Positions 50,375-59,452 of a stretch of DNA of 64,000 nt are shown piece by piece. Under the pieces are notes generated by a model. It was not told where the DNA came from and did not search any database. It saw nothing but the letters and a program-made list of their open reading frames with translations. Position numbers and translations under genes: made by a program. Positions within the stretch are counted from its first letter, which is position 1. Every line of letters begins with the position of its first letter. This DNA comes from Bradyrhizobium diversitatis (GTDB taxonomy: Bacteria; Pseudomonadota; Alphaproteobacteria; Rhizobiales; Xanthobacteraceae): positions 124,001 to 188,000 of the forward strand of contig NZ_JACEGD010000017.1 in NCBI RefSeq assembly GCF_016031635.1, in the 5' to 3' direction.

Positions 50375-52288
50375 CTACGCCACGGGCTCCTGAAACTTCA
50401 ACAGTCGGCCAGCATTGGCCATCACCACCAAAGTGCTGAAATTGTGGAGCAGCGCCGCAATGATCGCCCCACTGGCGCCCATGACCCCTGTCGCCGCAGC
50501 TGCGACGATCACGACCGTCCAGCCAAGCCCGACGGCGACATTGACATAGATGGTACGGCGACAGCGCCGGCTCAAACGGACGCAGGTCCCGAGCCGTCGC
50601 AGATCATTGGTCATCAGCACCAGATCGGCGGAGGCCAAGGCAACGTCGCTGCCGCGCGCGCCCATGGCGACGCCGACCGCGCCGACCTTGAGCGCGAGCG
50701 AATCATTGATGCCGTCGCCGACCACCATTGGACGATAGCCGGCGCTAATCTCCTCGAGCACGCAAGCCATCTTCTCGGCCGGAAGGGCCTCGGCACGGAC
50801 GTTTGGCAGGCCCAGAACATCGGCAATGCGGCGGGCGACCGACATGCGATCTCCCGTCAGCAGCACCTGCCGCCGAAGACCGAGTTCGCGGAGGTCTGCG
50901 ATCGCCTCCGGCGCCTCCGGGCGAGGCTCATCCGCAAGGAGCATCCAGCCGAGAAAATTGTCGCCGCGCGCGATACCTGCGATCGGACCGTCGTGGTTCG
51001 GCTCAGACGAAATGGCGATGCCGAGTTCATCGAACAACTCGGCGCGACCAAGTGCGACTGTCTCCTGGTCCAGCCGTCCGACCACGCCGAGACCATGCGT
51101 TTCTTTGACGTCATCGAGTTCGAGCTTTGCGTTCGTTGCAAACCGAACGAGCGCCCGACTGAGCGGGTGATTGCTGGCGCCCGCCAGACTGCCGGCCAAT
51201 GTAGCGAGTTCGTCCCGGCTGACGCCGGACTCCGGTCTCGCATCGACGACCTGCAATTGCCCCAGCGTGACGGTCCCGGTCTTGTCGAACACGACCGCAT
51301 CGACGGTCGCGAGGTTCTCCAGGAATCCCGCGCCCTTGACCAGGATTCCGTGACGGCTTGCAACAGCGATCGCGGCGATTGACGTCGCCGGCGCGGCGAG
51401 CACCAGGGCGCACGGACAGGCTGCGACCAGCACCGCCAGCATTGCCACCGTACTGCTGGTCAGAAACCAGGTGCCGGCGGCTGTCAGCAGCACCAGCACC
51501 ATGTAACGTCCGGCATAGCGTTCGAGCAGCCGGGTAATCGGAGGCTTGGCGTTCTCGGCCTCCTGTAGCAGGGTTATCACACGGCCGAGGGTCGAATCCT
51601 GGCCAACCCGCGTGAGCTTCACCAGCAAATGGCCGTCGACATTGATCGAGCCACTGAACACCTCGCTGCCGGGCTGCACTTCGACGGGAACGGATTCTCC
51701 CGTGATTGATGCCGTATCCATGCTTGACTTGCCGGTTTGAACGACGCCGTCGGCGGGGACGAGGTCGCCGGCGCGCAAATCGATCAGATCGCCGGCCTGC
51801 AACGATGGCGTGTTCACTTCTTCGAGTTCCCCACCCGGCAGCACGCGGCGCGTCTTGACCTGCGTCAACCGGCTCAGCGCCCGGATCGCCTCTTGCGAGC
51901 CCAGCAGTGATCGTTCCTCCAGGATGTGTCCGAGAGTCATGACCAGGGGCAGCAATGCCGCCGTCATCAGATCTCCCGCCGCCCAGGCCGCGACCAACGC
52001 CAGCGCAATGAGCTGGTCGGTTATGCCGTGCAGATCCGGATAGCGCAGGCTCTCCCAGGCTGCCGAGAGCGCGGGGATGGCGACCAGCAATGCCGCAACA
52101 CCGGCAACCAACTCGGCGACTTCGGCCTGGCTTGGCGCCAGGAACAGCAGTCCGGCCGAAAGGATCAGACATCCGGCGGCAATAAGCGAAAGCACAAGCC
52201 GCACGCCAAGAGAAATCTGTTCAGATCGGCTGAGCAGGCCTTCGCCCGGCGTGGTTGCGTCGTCGGCGGTCATGGTTTCTGCGCTCAT
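50375..52288 (-). CDS. P1B-type heavy-metal ATPase without N-terminal metal-binding domain
   Basis: A 637-residue pump whose ATG overlaps the stop of the upstream SPFH gene (ATGA). It has the metal-translocation motif C-P-C (AACPCALVLAAP, near residue 290), the phosphorylation site DKTGT (near 335), TGES, SNHPLS and GDGINDSLAL. There is no HMA or His-rich N-terminus. The last spans contain HNFSTLVVMANAGRLL rather than the typical copper motif, so a divalent metal such as Zn/Cd is more likely than copper. P1B ATPases export metal from the cytoplasm. Being the last gene behind three SPFH proteins is unusual. Confidence 0.87.
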   Translation of the reverse strand: MSAETMTADDATTPGEGLLSRSEQISLGVRLVLSLIAAGCLILSAGLLFLAPSQAEVAELVAGVAALLVAIPALSAAWESLRYPDLHGITDQLIALALVAAWAAGDLMTAALLPLVMTLGHILEERSLLGSQEAIRALSRLTQVKTRRVLPGGELEEVNTPSLQAGDLIDLRAGDLVPADGVVQTGKSSMDTASITGESVPVEVQPGSEVFSGSINVDGHLLVKLTRVGQDSTLGRVITLLQEAENAKPPITRLLERYAGRYMVLVLLTAAGTWFLTSSTVAMLAVLVAACPCALVLAAPATSIAAIAVASRHGILVKGAGFLENLATVDAVVFDKTGTVTLGQLQVVDARPESGVSRDELATLAGSLAGASNHPLSRALVRFATNAKLELDDVKETHGLGVVGRLDQETVALGRAELFDELGIAISSEPNHDGPIAGIARGDNFLGWMLLADEPRPEAPEAIADLRELGLRRQVLLTGDRMSVARRIADVLGLPNVRAEALPAEKMACVLEEISAGYRPMVVGDGINDSLALKVGAVGVAMGARGSDVALASADLVLMTNDLRRLGTCVRLSRRCRRTIYVNVAVGLGWTVVIVAAAATGVMGASGAIIAALLHNFSTLVVMANAGRLLKFQEPVA

Positions 52289-53328
52289 TGCGGCGTCGTC
52301 CCAGGCAGTATCAGATGAAGTCCGCCGCTATGGTCCACCGTATCGACGCGCGCGGCCTTCGCCAATATGGGACCAATGCGATCGATATAGATCCGCTTGG
52401 CGAGCGTCATGCCAGAGAATCCAGGCGATCCCCGCGCAAGGGCGTTGATGGCGGCCGTGCGCACCTTTGCCTGCGTCGTTTTCTCCGTGGCCTTGGCGTC
52501 GGCATCCGTGAGAAGCCGATCGTGCTCTTGATTGGCGCTGAGCGCCGTGGCGGCCGCATCTGTGCGAGCCTCGGCAATGTCACGCTCGGCTTCCTGCGAG
52601 GCGATCAGCACCCTATCGAAGGCATCCTTGGCGCCCTCCGGAATCGACGCCGCGAGATCGACCCGGCTCACCGTGATGCCAAGACCAGCGCCCACGCCGC
52701 TGAGATCACCGAGGCGGTGATTGATCGCGTTCATCAGGTCTGCGCGTAGCCGCTCACGGCTGGCGCGCGCGGCGGAATTCGAACCGGTAGTTAATTCGGG
52801 GCGTGCGACCAATATCGTATCCAGATCGCGCGCTGCGCTGACGGAGACGGCACTGGCGACGAACAAACGCTGCAGGGCAGGCCCAAGGTGCTCGCCGGTC
52901 AAAATATAGGCGGCCGGATCCACGATCTGATAGAACAGCGTAGCTCCCAGATGCACCACACTGGCATCACCGCTCAACAGGAAGGCGCCATTCATTCGGG
53001 CGTTGTAGTAGAAGACGTGTTTGGGATTTGAGCCCGGCTCGAAGCTGTCGATCCGGAATTCGATTTGCCGGTCGGCTGATGGCAGGATGACAACCTGCTC
53101 GATCGGCCGCGGCCATGCGAACAATAGTCCGGCCGGTTGTTGACGCTCGACCTTTCCGAATTGGTAGACGATCGCCCGGCTTTCAGGCGGCACCTGCCGA
53201 ATGCCCGACAACGACCAAACGACTGCCGCAAAGCAGACGGCGAGGAATAGGAATCGGAATGCGATCTTGGCGGATTGAGCCCATGCTCCTTCGGGTTCGC
53301 CACCTTCGCGTATATCGGATACCGTCAT
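52285..53328 (-). CDS. SPFH-domain (HflK/HflC-like) membrane protein, third of set
   Basis: A 347-residue protein with one N-terminal span (FRFLFLAVCFAAVVWSLSG), then an SPFH/band-7 domain (VPPESRAIVYQFGKVERQQPAGLLFAWPRPIEQVVILP) and a helical coiled-coil tail rich in Ala/Glu (QEAERDIAEARTDAAATALSANQEHDRLL). Its ATG overlaps the preceding gene and its TGA overlaps the ATPase gene. HflK/HflC family members form large membrane cages that can enclose other membrane proteins such as FtsH. Here the partner encoded next to it is a metal ATPase. Confidence 0.78.
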   Translation of the reverse strand: MTVSDIREGGEPEGAWAQSAKIAFRFLFLAVCFAAVVWSLSGIRQVPPESRAIVYQFGKVERQQPAGLLFAWPRPIEQVVILPSADRQIEFRIDSFEPGSNPKHVFYYNARMNGAFLLSGDASVVHLGATLFYQIVDPAAYILTGEHLGPALQRLFVASAVSVSAARDLDTILVARPELTTGSNSAARASRERLRADLMNAINHRLGDLSGVGAGLGITVSRVDLAASIPEGAKDAFDRVLIASQEAERDIAEARTDAAATALSANQEHDRLLTDADAKATEKTTQAKVRTAAINALARGSPGFSGMTLAKRIYIDRIGPILAKAARVDTVDHSGGLHLILPGTTPQ

Positions 53329-54386
53329 TGGCGGCTTCCTTGCGTAGTTTGTGCCGCGGGCGCGGCCGCGCTTGGTGGCCCATCGACCAGAACCCGGAAC
53401 GGCGCGGCATCGGTGCGCAGAATCAGCCGTGTATTGTCGCCCACCACCGTGTCCAGGGTGTCGAGGGATCGAAGCAAATTGTAGAGCTCCGGTGCACTGC
53501 TGTAGGCCCGACCATAGATGTCGGCCGCTTCGAGACGTGATTTGGCTTCGACTTCGGATGCATCCTGCTTGGCCCTGGCGCGCAGAACGCGCGCATCGCG
53601 ATCGGCGTTCGATGCGATTTCGGCAGCCGCGCGCCGGCCCTCAGCCTGCCGTTCGGCCGCGACGGTTTCGCGCTCGGCCCGCATGCGCGCGATGGTGGCA
53701 TTCAGGGTTTCGGCCGGCAGGGTCAGGCGTTCGATACCGACTTGCCGAACGGTCACGCCGTAGACCTTCAGCGCCTGCTCATCGAGACGCTCACGCAGGC
53801 GGCTCTCCAATGTGGTCAGTTGAACCTTGGCGGGATCGGTATTTATCAGATCGGCGAGATCGAAGCTCGCGGCTGCGATTTCCAGCGACGAGCCGACGAA
53901 GCTTCGCAATTGCTGCGCGGCCACATCGGGCTGGTTGCGAACGGCGCGCAGGAATTGCCGGATGTGGTCGGGCTCGGCCGGCACTTGCCACGCCACATAG
54001 GCCTGCACCAGGATACGCAGGCCGTCGCGCGTTCCGACGTCCTGCAGGCCGCTCGAAGTGGTCCGCAGCCGCAGATCCACATTGATCGTGCTTTCAAACG
54101 GCGCAGGCATCTTCCACGCGACCCCGGGCGCGGTCAGCACGTGGATCGGATCGCCGAAGCGGGTCACCACGACGGCATCGCCCGGACTGACCAGAACGAT
54201 GCAGGCGCTGGCGACGGCAGCTGCGACGATCACGAAAGCGACCGCGAATCGTCCGTAGCGCGCGAACAGTCCCTGCTGCCGACGATCCTGCCCATGTCCC
54301 GATCCATGCCCCGAATGGTCGTCGTGATCATGATGGTGATGACCATGACCATGACCGTGGTGATGGTGATGATGCCCGAATATCAT
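53325..54386 (-). CDS. SPFH-domain (HflC-like) protein with very His-rich N-terminal tail, second of set
   Basis: A 353-residue protein. The first 32 residues contain 16 His (runs HHHHHH and HHHH with Gly/Asp), followed by one membrane span (FAVAFVIVAAAVASACIVLV), then the SPFH domain (SPGDAVVVTRFGDPIHVLTAPGVAWKMPAPFESTINVDLRLRTT) and a coiled-coil region (RAERETVAAERQAEGRRAAAEIASNADRDARVLRARAKQDA). By HflC topology the His tail would face the cytoplasm and the SPFH domain the periplasm. Such a tail is expected to bind zinc or nickel. ATGA overlaps on both sides show tight coupling with its neighbours. Confidence 0.8.
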   Translation of the reverse strand: MIFGHHHHHHGHGHGHHHHDHDDHSGHGSGHGQDRRQQGLFARYGRFAVAFVIVAAAVASACIVLVSPGDAVVVTRFGDPIHVLTAPGVAWKMPAPFESTINVDLRLRTTSSGLQDVGTRDGLRILVQAYVAWQVPAEPDHIRQFLRAVRNQPDVAAQQLRSFVGSSLEIAAASFDLADLINTDPAKVQLTTLESRLRERLDEQALKVYGVTVRQVGIERLTLPAETLNATIARMRAERETVAAERQAEGRRAAAEIASNADRDARVLRARAKQDASEVEAKSRLEAADIYGRAYSSAPELYNLLRSLDTLDTVVGDNTRLILRTDAAPFRVLVDGPPSAAAPAAQTTQGSRQ

Positions 54387-56542
54387 GGCTTTGGTCCTGG
54401 TCTGGGTGTGGACTTCGGTGTCGTGAATTCGTTGTCCTCGTCTTCCGGCTCGTTATTTCTGTCGGAGGGCGGCGCGACGTCATTTTTCCCCGAGGGCGGG
54501 AGGACGTCGCGGGTTGCGGCATCAAGGCTACGCAGATCGACAGTTGGCGCGTTCTGGCCGTTGAGGCGGTGATCGACGACGATGATGTCGGAGCCGGTAA
54601 GGGCAACGACCAAGCGTTCGAGCCACCGCTCGAGAAGGAATGCCGCGCTGTTGCGCTGCGCTGCCTCGCGATCGGCATCGAACAGCACGCTCTCGCTATT
54701 GGCCCCGCCAACAAGCTGAGCGGCCGCCGCGACCGCACCGTTGTGAACTGCCGTTGCGTTCGTCTCGGCCGACTTGAGGGTTTGGATCGCTTTTGCCTTT
54801 TCTTTCGAAACCTGCGACGTGGCGAGAATCTCGGCGGCCTGCACGTTGTGGTATGCGTTGGCGGCCCCCGGAGGCGGGTGGATCGCCTCGACCACCACCG
54901 CAATGGCCTCGATGCCGCTCGACATCTGATCCAATTGTTCCTGCAACGCGGTGCGAAATTCATTGGCGAAAGTTTCGCGGTTTTGCCCGAGCACGTCGAG
55001 CAATGTGTACCGAGCGAAATATTGCACCAGGAGCCGGCCGGCTACGGCGCGGATGAAAGTTTTCGGCTCCGCGCCTCGATAGGCAGAGTCGATCGCAGCG
55101 GCCTCTGATGCGCCGATCCGGTAGACTATTCGCAAATCCGCATCGGCGATCTGGAAGCTCTGCTGGCCGCTCGCTTCGCTCGCGATCAGGTAGCTCTGTT
55201 CGGACGGATGCGATGCATTCCACAGACGGTCGGCGCTGGGCGGCGCCGGGGCCTCGGCGCCCACCAAATTCTGCTGCTGACCGACGCCGGCACTTGGCTG
55301 CTGGAGATCGATCGAAGCGTCGCCCGGAGATATTGCGATCGGAATGTCGTGGATGATGCCAAGCTCAACCCCACGCATCACGCCCATCGGCCATGGAAGA
55401 TGAAAGTGCAGTCCGGGCCCAAACACGGCGACGGGGACGCCCAACCGTTCGTAGACCGCGCGTTGATTGAGGCTGAGCGCTGTAACTCCGGTTAGCCCCC
55501 AGGCCATGAGGGCCATCCCGACCGCCACTGGCAGCATTGCCCTTTGGATGAAAGCGAGCGCCCAGCTACGCGACAGGTCGATGCCGAACTGCTGACGCAC
55601 GGCGGTGTTGAAGGCGTGGAAGTTGGGTACGGAGAAGCGGAGCAGTCCGGCCACACTGCTGTCTGCAACCGTTCGCAATTGTTCGATGGGCGCGAACGGG
55701 ATGAAAAACATCGCCATGCCGCGCAGTGTCAATTCGAGTGCGACGACGACAATCAACAGGCCCAGTGCAACGTAGATCCAGATCGCCCATGTGAATCCGA
55801 GCGAGAGCAGCACCAACGATATGCCAAGACCAAGGCATGTGGTCAGCGGGACCCTTAGCAACCGATTGAGCTGTCGCGCCTCCGGCAGCATCTCGGCCGG
55901 GATCGCCGCGTAGGAGCGCTCCAGCACCAGGAGCGGGAATGCCGCGACGAGCAGCACGCCGCTCAGCACCTGTCGAGGCAGCGGGTCGGCCATGCGCATT
56001 GGCGGCGCAAGCCAGCCGACGATGACACCGCCGGCCGCCAAGACGCCGAACAGCAAGACGACAAGCGTCGCCGGCCAGTTCGCCAGGGAGGCTGCGCTTG
56101 GCTTCAATAATGCGCGCGAAACGGCAAGGCGACGCCTCAATCGCTCGCCTCTGGCCCAGTGCGGTACGGCCGAAACGGAAGTTTCCGCCTGCGCGCCCCC
56201 TTGGCGGTCGGACTCCAGCAAGTGGGCACGGATGGAGGCGACGATACCGGCCGAGAGAAATCCCGCAGCTGCGACCAGAAGCGCCGCTCCCACATAGGCG
56301 AATGCCGACGGAATGACGAGATAGAAAGATCGATAGAGATGTGGCGGCGCGTAGACCGGCGGCGCGTAGACCATCCCAATCAAGCCCAAACCGATCGATG
56401 CAAAGATCGCACCGATGATCAGCAGCGCGCCAACATACCGCTTGGCATTGTTGAAATGCGGCAGCTCGGCCAGCATCCCGGGTGCCTTTTCGAGTTTGTC
56501 CGCCGATCGTTGCATGCGGTTCGCCTTGGCAGAGGTTTTCAT
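54383..56542 (-). CDS. Multi-span SPFH-domain (HflK-like) protein, first of set
   Basis: The start is taken at the ATG at 56542 (719 residues); a GTG at 56635 would add 31 residues. The N-terminal half carries about six to eight membrane spans (VGALLIIGAIFASIGLGLIGMVYA and others to about residue 370). An SPFH domain then begins at LNQRAVYERLGVPVAVFGPGLHFHLPWPMGVMRGVELG, with a coiled-coil tail (QTLKSAETNATAVHNGAVAAAAQ) and an acidic, Pro-rich C-terminus. HflK normally has a single span, so the extended membrane part is unusual. It is the first gene of a four-gene ATGA-coupled minus-strand operon ending in a P1B ATPase. Confidence 0.75.
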   Translation of the reverse strand: MKTSAKANRMQRSADKLEKAPGMLAELPHFNNAKRYVGALLIIGAIFASIGLGLIGMVYAPPVYAPPHLYRSFYLVIPSAFAYVGAALLVAAAGFLSAGIVASIRAHLLESDRQGGAQAETSVSAVPHWARGERLRRRLAVSRALLKPSAASLANWPATLVVLLFGVLAAGGVIVGWLAPPMRMADPLPRQVLSGVLLVAAFPLLVLERSYAAIPAEMLPEARQLNRLLRVPLTTCLGLGISLVLLSLGFTWAIWIYVALGLLIVVVALELTLRGMAMFFIPFAPIEQLRTVADSSVAGLLRFSVPNFHAFNTAVRQQFGIDLSRSWALAFIQRAMLPVAVGMALMAWGLTGVTALSLNQRAVYERLGVPVAVFGPGLHFHLPWPMGVMRGVELGIIHDIPIAISPGDASIDLQQPSAGVGQQQNLVGAEAPAPPSADRLWNASHPSEQSYLIASEASGQQSFQIADADLRIVYRIGASEAAAIDSAYRGAEPKTFIRAVAGRLLVQYFARYTLLDVLGQNRETFANEFRTALQEQLDQMSSGIEAIAVVVEAIHPPPGAANAYHNVQAAEILATSQVSKEKAKAIQTLKSAETNATAVHNGAVAAAAQLVGGANSESVLFDADREAAQRNSAAFLLERWLERLVVALTGSDIIVVDHRLNGQNAPTVDLRSLDAATRDVLPPSGKNDVAPPSDRNNEPEDEDNEFTTPKSTPRPGPKP

Positions 56543-56728
56543 AGGGATCGCATCAAGCTCTTGTTCGCGAAGAACGGCAGGCGAGCGCTGTTCAGTCGTC
56601 GGGGCCGGCTGGCACCCGAAGTCGGGATTGCGCACGAAGCGTCAATTCATCCTCGCCGATTGATCGAGCCAACACCGGGAAGACCGAGGCGTACTCAAAT
56701 GCTGGCGACGAGCCGAGCTGGCATTGAG

Positions 56729-57112
56729 CTAAGCGATAGGTGGAGCGCGGGCTTGAAATGAACGCCAGACTTCTGTCGATGGCGGTTGGACCGGTGTTTC
56801 CAGCAGACGAGCACGGCGGATCGGTATCGGCTCGACAAGCACCGGGGGGAGGGACGGAAGCGCCGTCGCGACGAGCGCCACGCTGGCGCAGATCGGACAA
56901 CAGTCATTCGTGGCGGGATGATGGTCCCGATCGGCCGGACCCGCCGGCGCGCGCTCCGTACCCGATATGAGTTGTGTGGCATCCGATATGGGCGGCGGCG
57001 ACAGCCCGAGGTCGTCTCGATGGATATGGCCAAACGAAAGAACCATCTGCACCGCCAGCGCGAACAGCGCCAACTGCGTGCAAGATCGAAGTCTCGATCG
57101 GAGCCAATTCAT
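56729..57112 (-). CDS. DUF2946-like small membrane-associated protein, copy 1
   Basis: From the ATG at 57112 the product is 127 residues: a basic N-terminus, one hydrophobic segment (LALFALAVQMVLSFGHIH), His/Asp residues, then DCCPICASVALVATALPSLPPVLV and a C-terminus WRSFQARAPPIA. The C-P-I-C motif and early HIHRDD are candidate metal ligands. DUF2946 proteins are commonly found beside copper/nickel/zinc genes and TonB receptors; function is not known. A paralogue of identical length and the same C-terminal motif lies at 58912-59295. It precedes the SPFH operon on the same strand. Confidence 0.7.
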   Translation of the reverse strand: MNWLRSRLRSCTQLALFALAVQMVLSFGHIHRDDLGLSPPPISDATQLISGTERAPAGPADRDHHPATNDCCPICASVALVATALPSLPPVLVEPIPIRRARLLETPVQPPSTEVWRSFQARAPPIA

Positions 57113-58167
57113 TATTTCAAGCCGCCGTGCCCATACTTTACCTACCGACCGATTCCCGTTCGACGAAGGCCACACATAGATCTGCAGACAAAGCAGTCAA
57201 ATGTACTGGCCTGATTGCGTCGCTTATTCGACAGCCAAATCAGTGTGAGGCTATCTTGGACAGGTTAGCTCTAGTTCTTTTCCGAAGAAAGAGCATTTCC
57301 GATGTCCAAAATGGCAGTTTTCCCATCGCCACCGCCGATCAATGCCTGATTCCATCGAAGTTTTTTGCGTGGGCTGCATTCACTTGTTTTCGACGCCGAT
57401 GGTAGGCGCCATCGCTGGCGCCAGGATTCATGGACCCCTTCGTTCATTCATCCCAGTTGGCATCGATCGCACACCCGTCAGGCTAAGCGGTCGGGCGCTC
57501 AGGCCGCGAACAATCCGATTCAGCCGGCATCTGGCAGCACTTTCCAGCTCCCGCCATTTGAGCAAAAGGAGGGACTGATCTGGGCCGCTCGATGGCTGAG
57601 GGAACGGCGAAGGGAAGGCGGCACAATGCACTTGCCGACGACGGCATCGTCGTCACCGCAACGAGACTGATTTTGCCCACATCGGGATCGTCAATCGGAA
57701 TACGCTCTGATGGCCGACCTGCCGCGACGGATTGAAGGGGTTTAAGTCAGATGACCTATCATGAATTCTATGCAGAGCTTAGCGGCGAAACGCCGGTTTT
57801 TTGGCCGTAGCGCAAATGGTGGGCTTGGACCAAAGAAAATCAAAAACACTTATCTTCAAATCGGGATTGACTGACATTCCTCTCCGCCATTCGTACGATT
57901 TTGTAGGCTCTGTACCATCTTGCGCGCGACAATGCGATGTGGCTTATGCGACGACCGTCGCGATCGTCTCTGTCGACGTTCCAGCGCCTTCCTTCGATAA
58001 TTACGCGCGTGACATTTCAAGTGAGGATTTTGATCATCAGTCTATGCGGCTCGGAACGAATCCATTCTATCCCGATCAAATATCTTTCTGGGCTCATCGT
58101 GCCCAGTGTTTTCGTCGAGGGTCTCGTACTGCAGAAGCTCGAAGGACCGTTGAAGGGGTTCAGGTGG
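57113..58167. other. Gene-poor kilobase, possible debris
   Basis: No frame in this stretch gives a recognisable protein. Candidates of 70-130 residues overlap each other and have poor starts. One frame (57365-57670) has a short protein-like patch (FEQKEGLIWAARWLRERRREGG) and may be a remnant. AT content is higher at 57770-57870. The right end runs into a broken dioxygenase gene, so the whole stretch looks like decayed DNA. Confidence 0.45.
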
Positions 58168-58508
58168 TTACGCGAGCCCGCGTCTTATGAGTAACTCCCT
58201 CAGGTTATGATGGCCGGAAACACCTCTTGATTCCAGTCGCCACCTTGCGCGTCATAAGCAACCTGCTCCATCTCGACAATTTCACGGTCTTCGCCTAACA
58301 CACGGTCCGTGAATTTGGCCAGTAGCGGCCAGGCGAGCTCCAGTAGACCCGGAATTTTTGGTCGCCGAACGGACAGAAGGATGAACGTCCGGTTCTTCCG
58401 CTGATCGGAATCGACCGGCGTATACCCGAGCCAGACGTGCAGCACCGGCTTCTCTCCCGACGTCCATAGACGCAACGATTGGTGCGGGTAGTCCGTTCGG
58501 ATCGTCAT
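58168..58508 (-). pseudogene. C-terminal remnant of a Rieske-type aromatic ring-hydroxylating dioxygenase, frameshifted
   Basis: The minus strand from 58508 reads a catalytic-domain C-terminus: PVLHVWLGYTPVDSDQRKNRTFILLSVRRPKIPG, then FTDRVLGEDREIVEMEQVAYDAQGGDWNQEVFPAI. The frame stops at 58200, but in the next frame LRELLIRRGLA and a stop at 58168 continue the expected family ending, indicating a 1-base frameshift. The Rieske iron-sulfur domain and most of the catalytic domain are missing. Clearly non-functional. Confidence 0.55.
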
Positions 58509-58522
58509 GAGGTCGCGAGGTC

Positions 58523-58774
58523 CCGCTGAGGCGGGGCATCGCCAATCCCTCCGGCAAGAAGCTCGATACGCTCTATCGGCTGGCCTGGCGGCGCGGCCTG
58601 AAGACCACGTATTACCTGCGCTCGCGTAGCGCCACGCATGTCGAGAAGTCGACGCTGAAGGGCACCGATGGAAAACTCAACGCGGTGTCCGCATCGTCGG
58701 CCGCGAAGTCGAACGCGCCGATCATGATCCCGACCGCGGCGGCGCCTGATCTCGACGGTATCAAGGCCTGGTAA
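58523..58774 (+). pseudogene. C-terminal remnant of ribonucleotide reductase large subunit
   Basis: The plus strand reads LRRGIANPSGKKLDTLYRLAWRRG, then LKTTYYLRSRSATHVEKSTLKGTDGKLNAV and a stop at 58774. This is the C-terminal end of class I ribonucleotide reductase alpha subunits (TTYYLR-x-x-x-ATxVEKST). No start and no upstream domain are present, so it is an 84-codon fragment left by rearrangement, abutting the dioxygenase remnant in the opposite orientation. Confidence 0.7.
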
Positions 58775-58911
58775 GATGCGCACGGCCCTTCGATCGCCAT
58801 ATTCTTCTCCTCCATTGCATGCGCTGCGGGCCATAGTGTGCGTTCGGCCTTTACTGATGCCTTGAGGTTGCAGATCTCAGAGCGGGACGGCTCCTTGCAG
58901 GGCCGATAATC

Positions 58912-59295
58912 ATGTCGGGACGCGCCTTCAATAAGCGTTGCGGAGCCTACTTTGCTCTGTTTGCACTAACGCTACAGCTCACGCTGTCCTTTGCGCACGT
59001 CCACCACCACGATCTCGCTACTCTACGGTTCGACCACGCGGATGTCGCAGAAGTAGTACACGGTTCGTCGCTTCAAGCCGTGGAGCAGATTCCGTCGCGG
59101 CTGGCTGACGACGATGACCGCTGCCAAATTTGCTTCTCGACCTTCCTGCTGTCGAACTCCTCATTGCCGCAAGCACCGACAAATCAGGGGGCGCTGGTAT
59201 TCATCGAGCTTGATCGAGCCTTCAAACCGGTTTTCGATCAGGTCTTCCAACCGCGCCACGCGGCATTTCGTTCGCGGGCACCTCCGATCACCTGA
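58912..59295 (+). CDS. DUF2946-like small membrane-associated protein, copy 2
   Basis: 127 residues from ATG: a basic start, one hydrophobic segment (AYFALFALTLQLTLSFAHVHHHD), then DDDDRCQICFSTFLLSNSSLP and a C-terminus FRSRAPPIT. Layout, length and the ends match the copy at 56729-57112, so the two are paralogues in opposite orientation flanking the debris. Here the cysteine motif is C-x-I-C and the first His cluster HVHHHD. It precedes the DUF1007/NicO pair on the same strand. A metal-related role is inferred from context. Confidence 0.72.
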   Translation: MSGRAFNKRCGAYFALFALTLQLTLSFAHVHHHDLATLRFDHADVAEVVHGSSLQAVEQIPSRLADDDDRCQICFSTFLLSNSSLPQAPTNQGALVFIELDRAFKPVFDQVFQPRHAAFRSRAPPIT

Positions 59296-59452
59296 CTGCA
59301 TACTGCCACTGCCGTGCCCGTGCAGGATCAGTCTTGCTTAGCGTGTGATGGGATACGGCATCAGCTGGAACACTTCAGATTCAGAGCGTTCTTGCGATTA
59401 TCGTTCCCGCTGCTTGCGGGTGCTCACATTTTTTGATTCGGCGGAGATCATC

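Noticed and set aside
57801..58190. 129-aa ORF in the gene-poor stretch
   Set aside because: It has no ribosome-binding site and no recognisable motif, overlaps other equally poor frames, and runs into the dioxygenase remnant.
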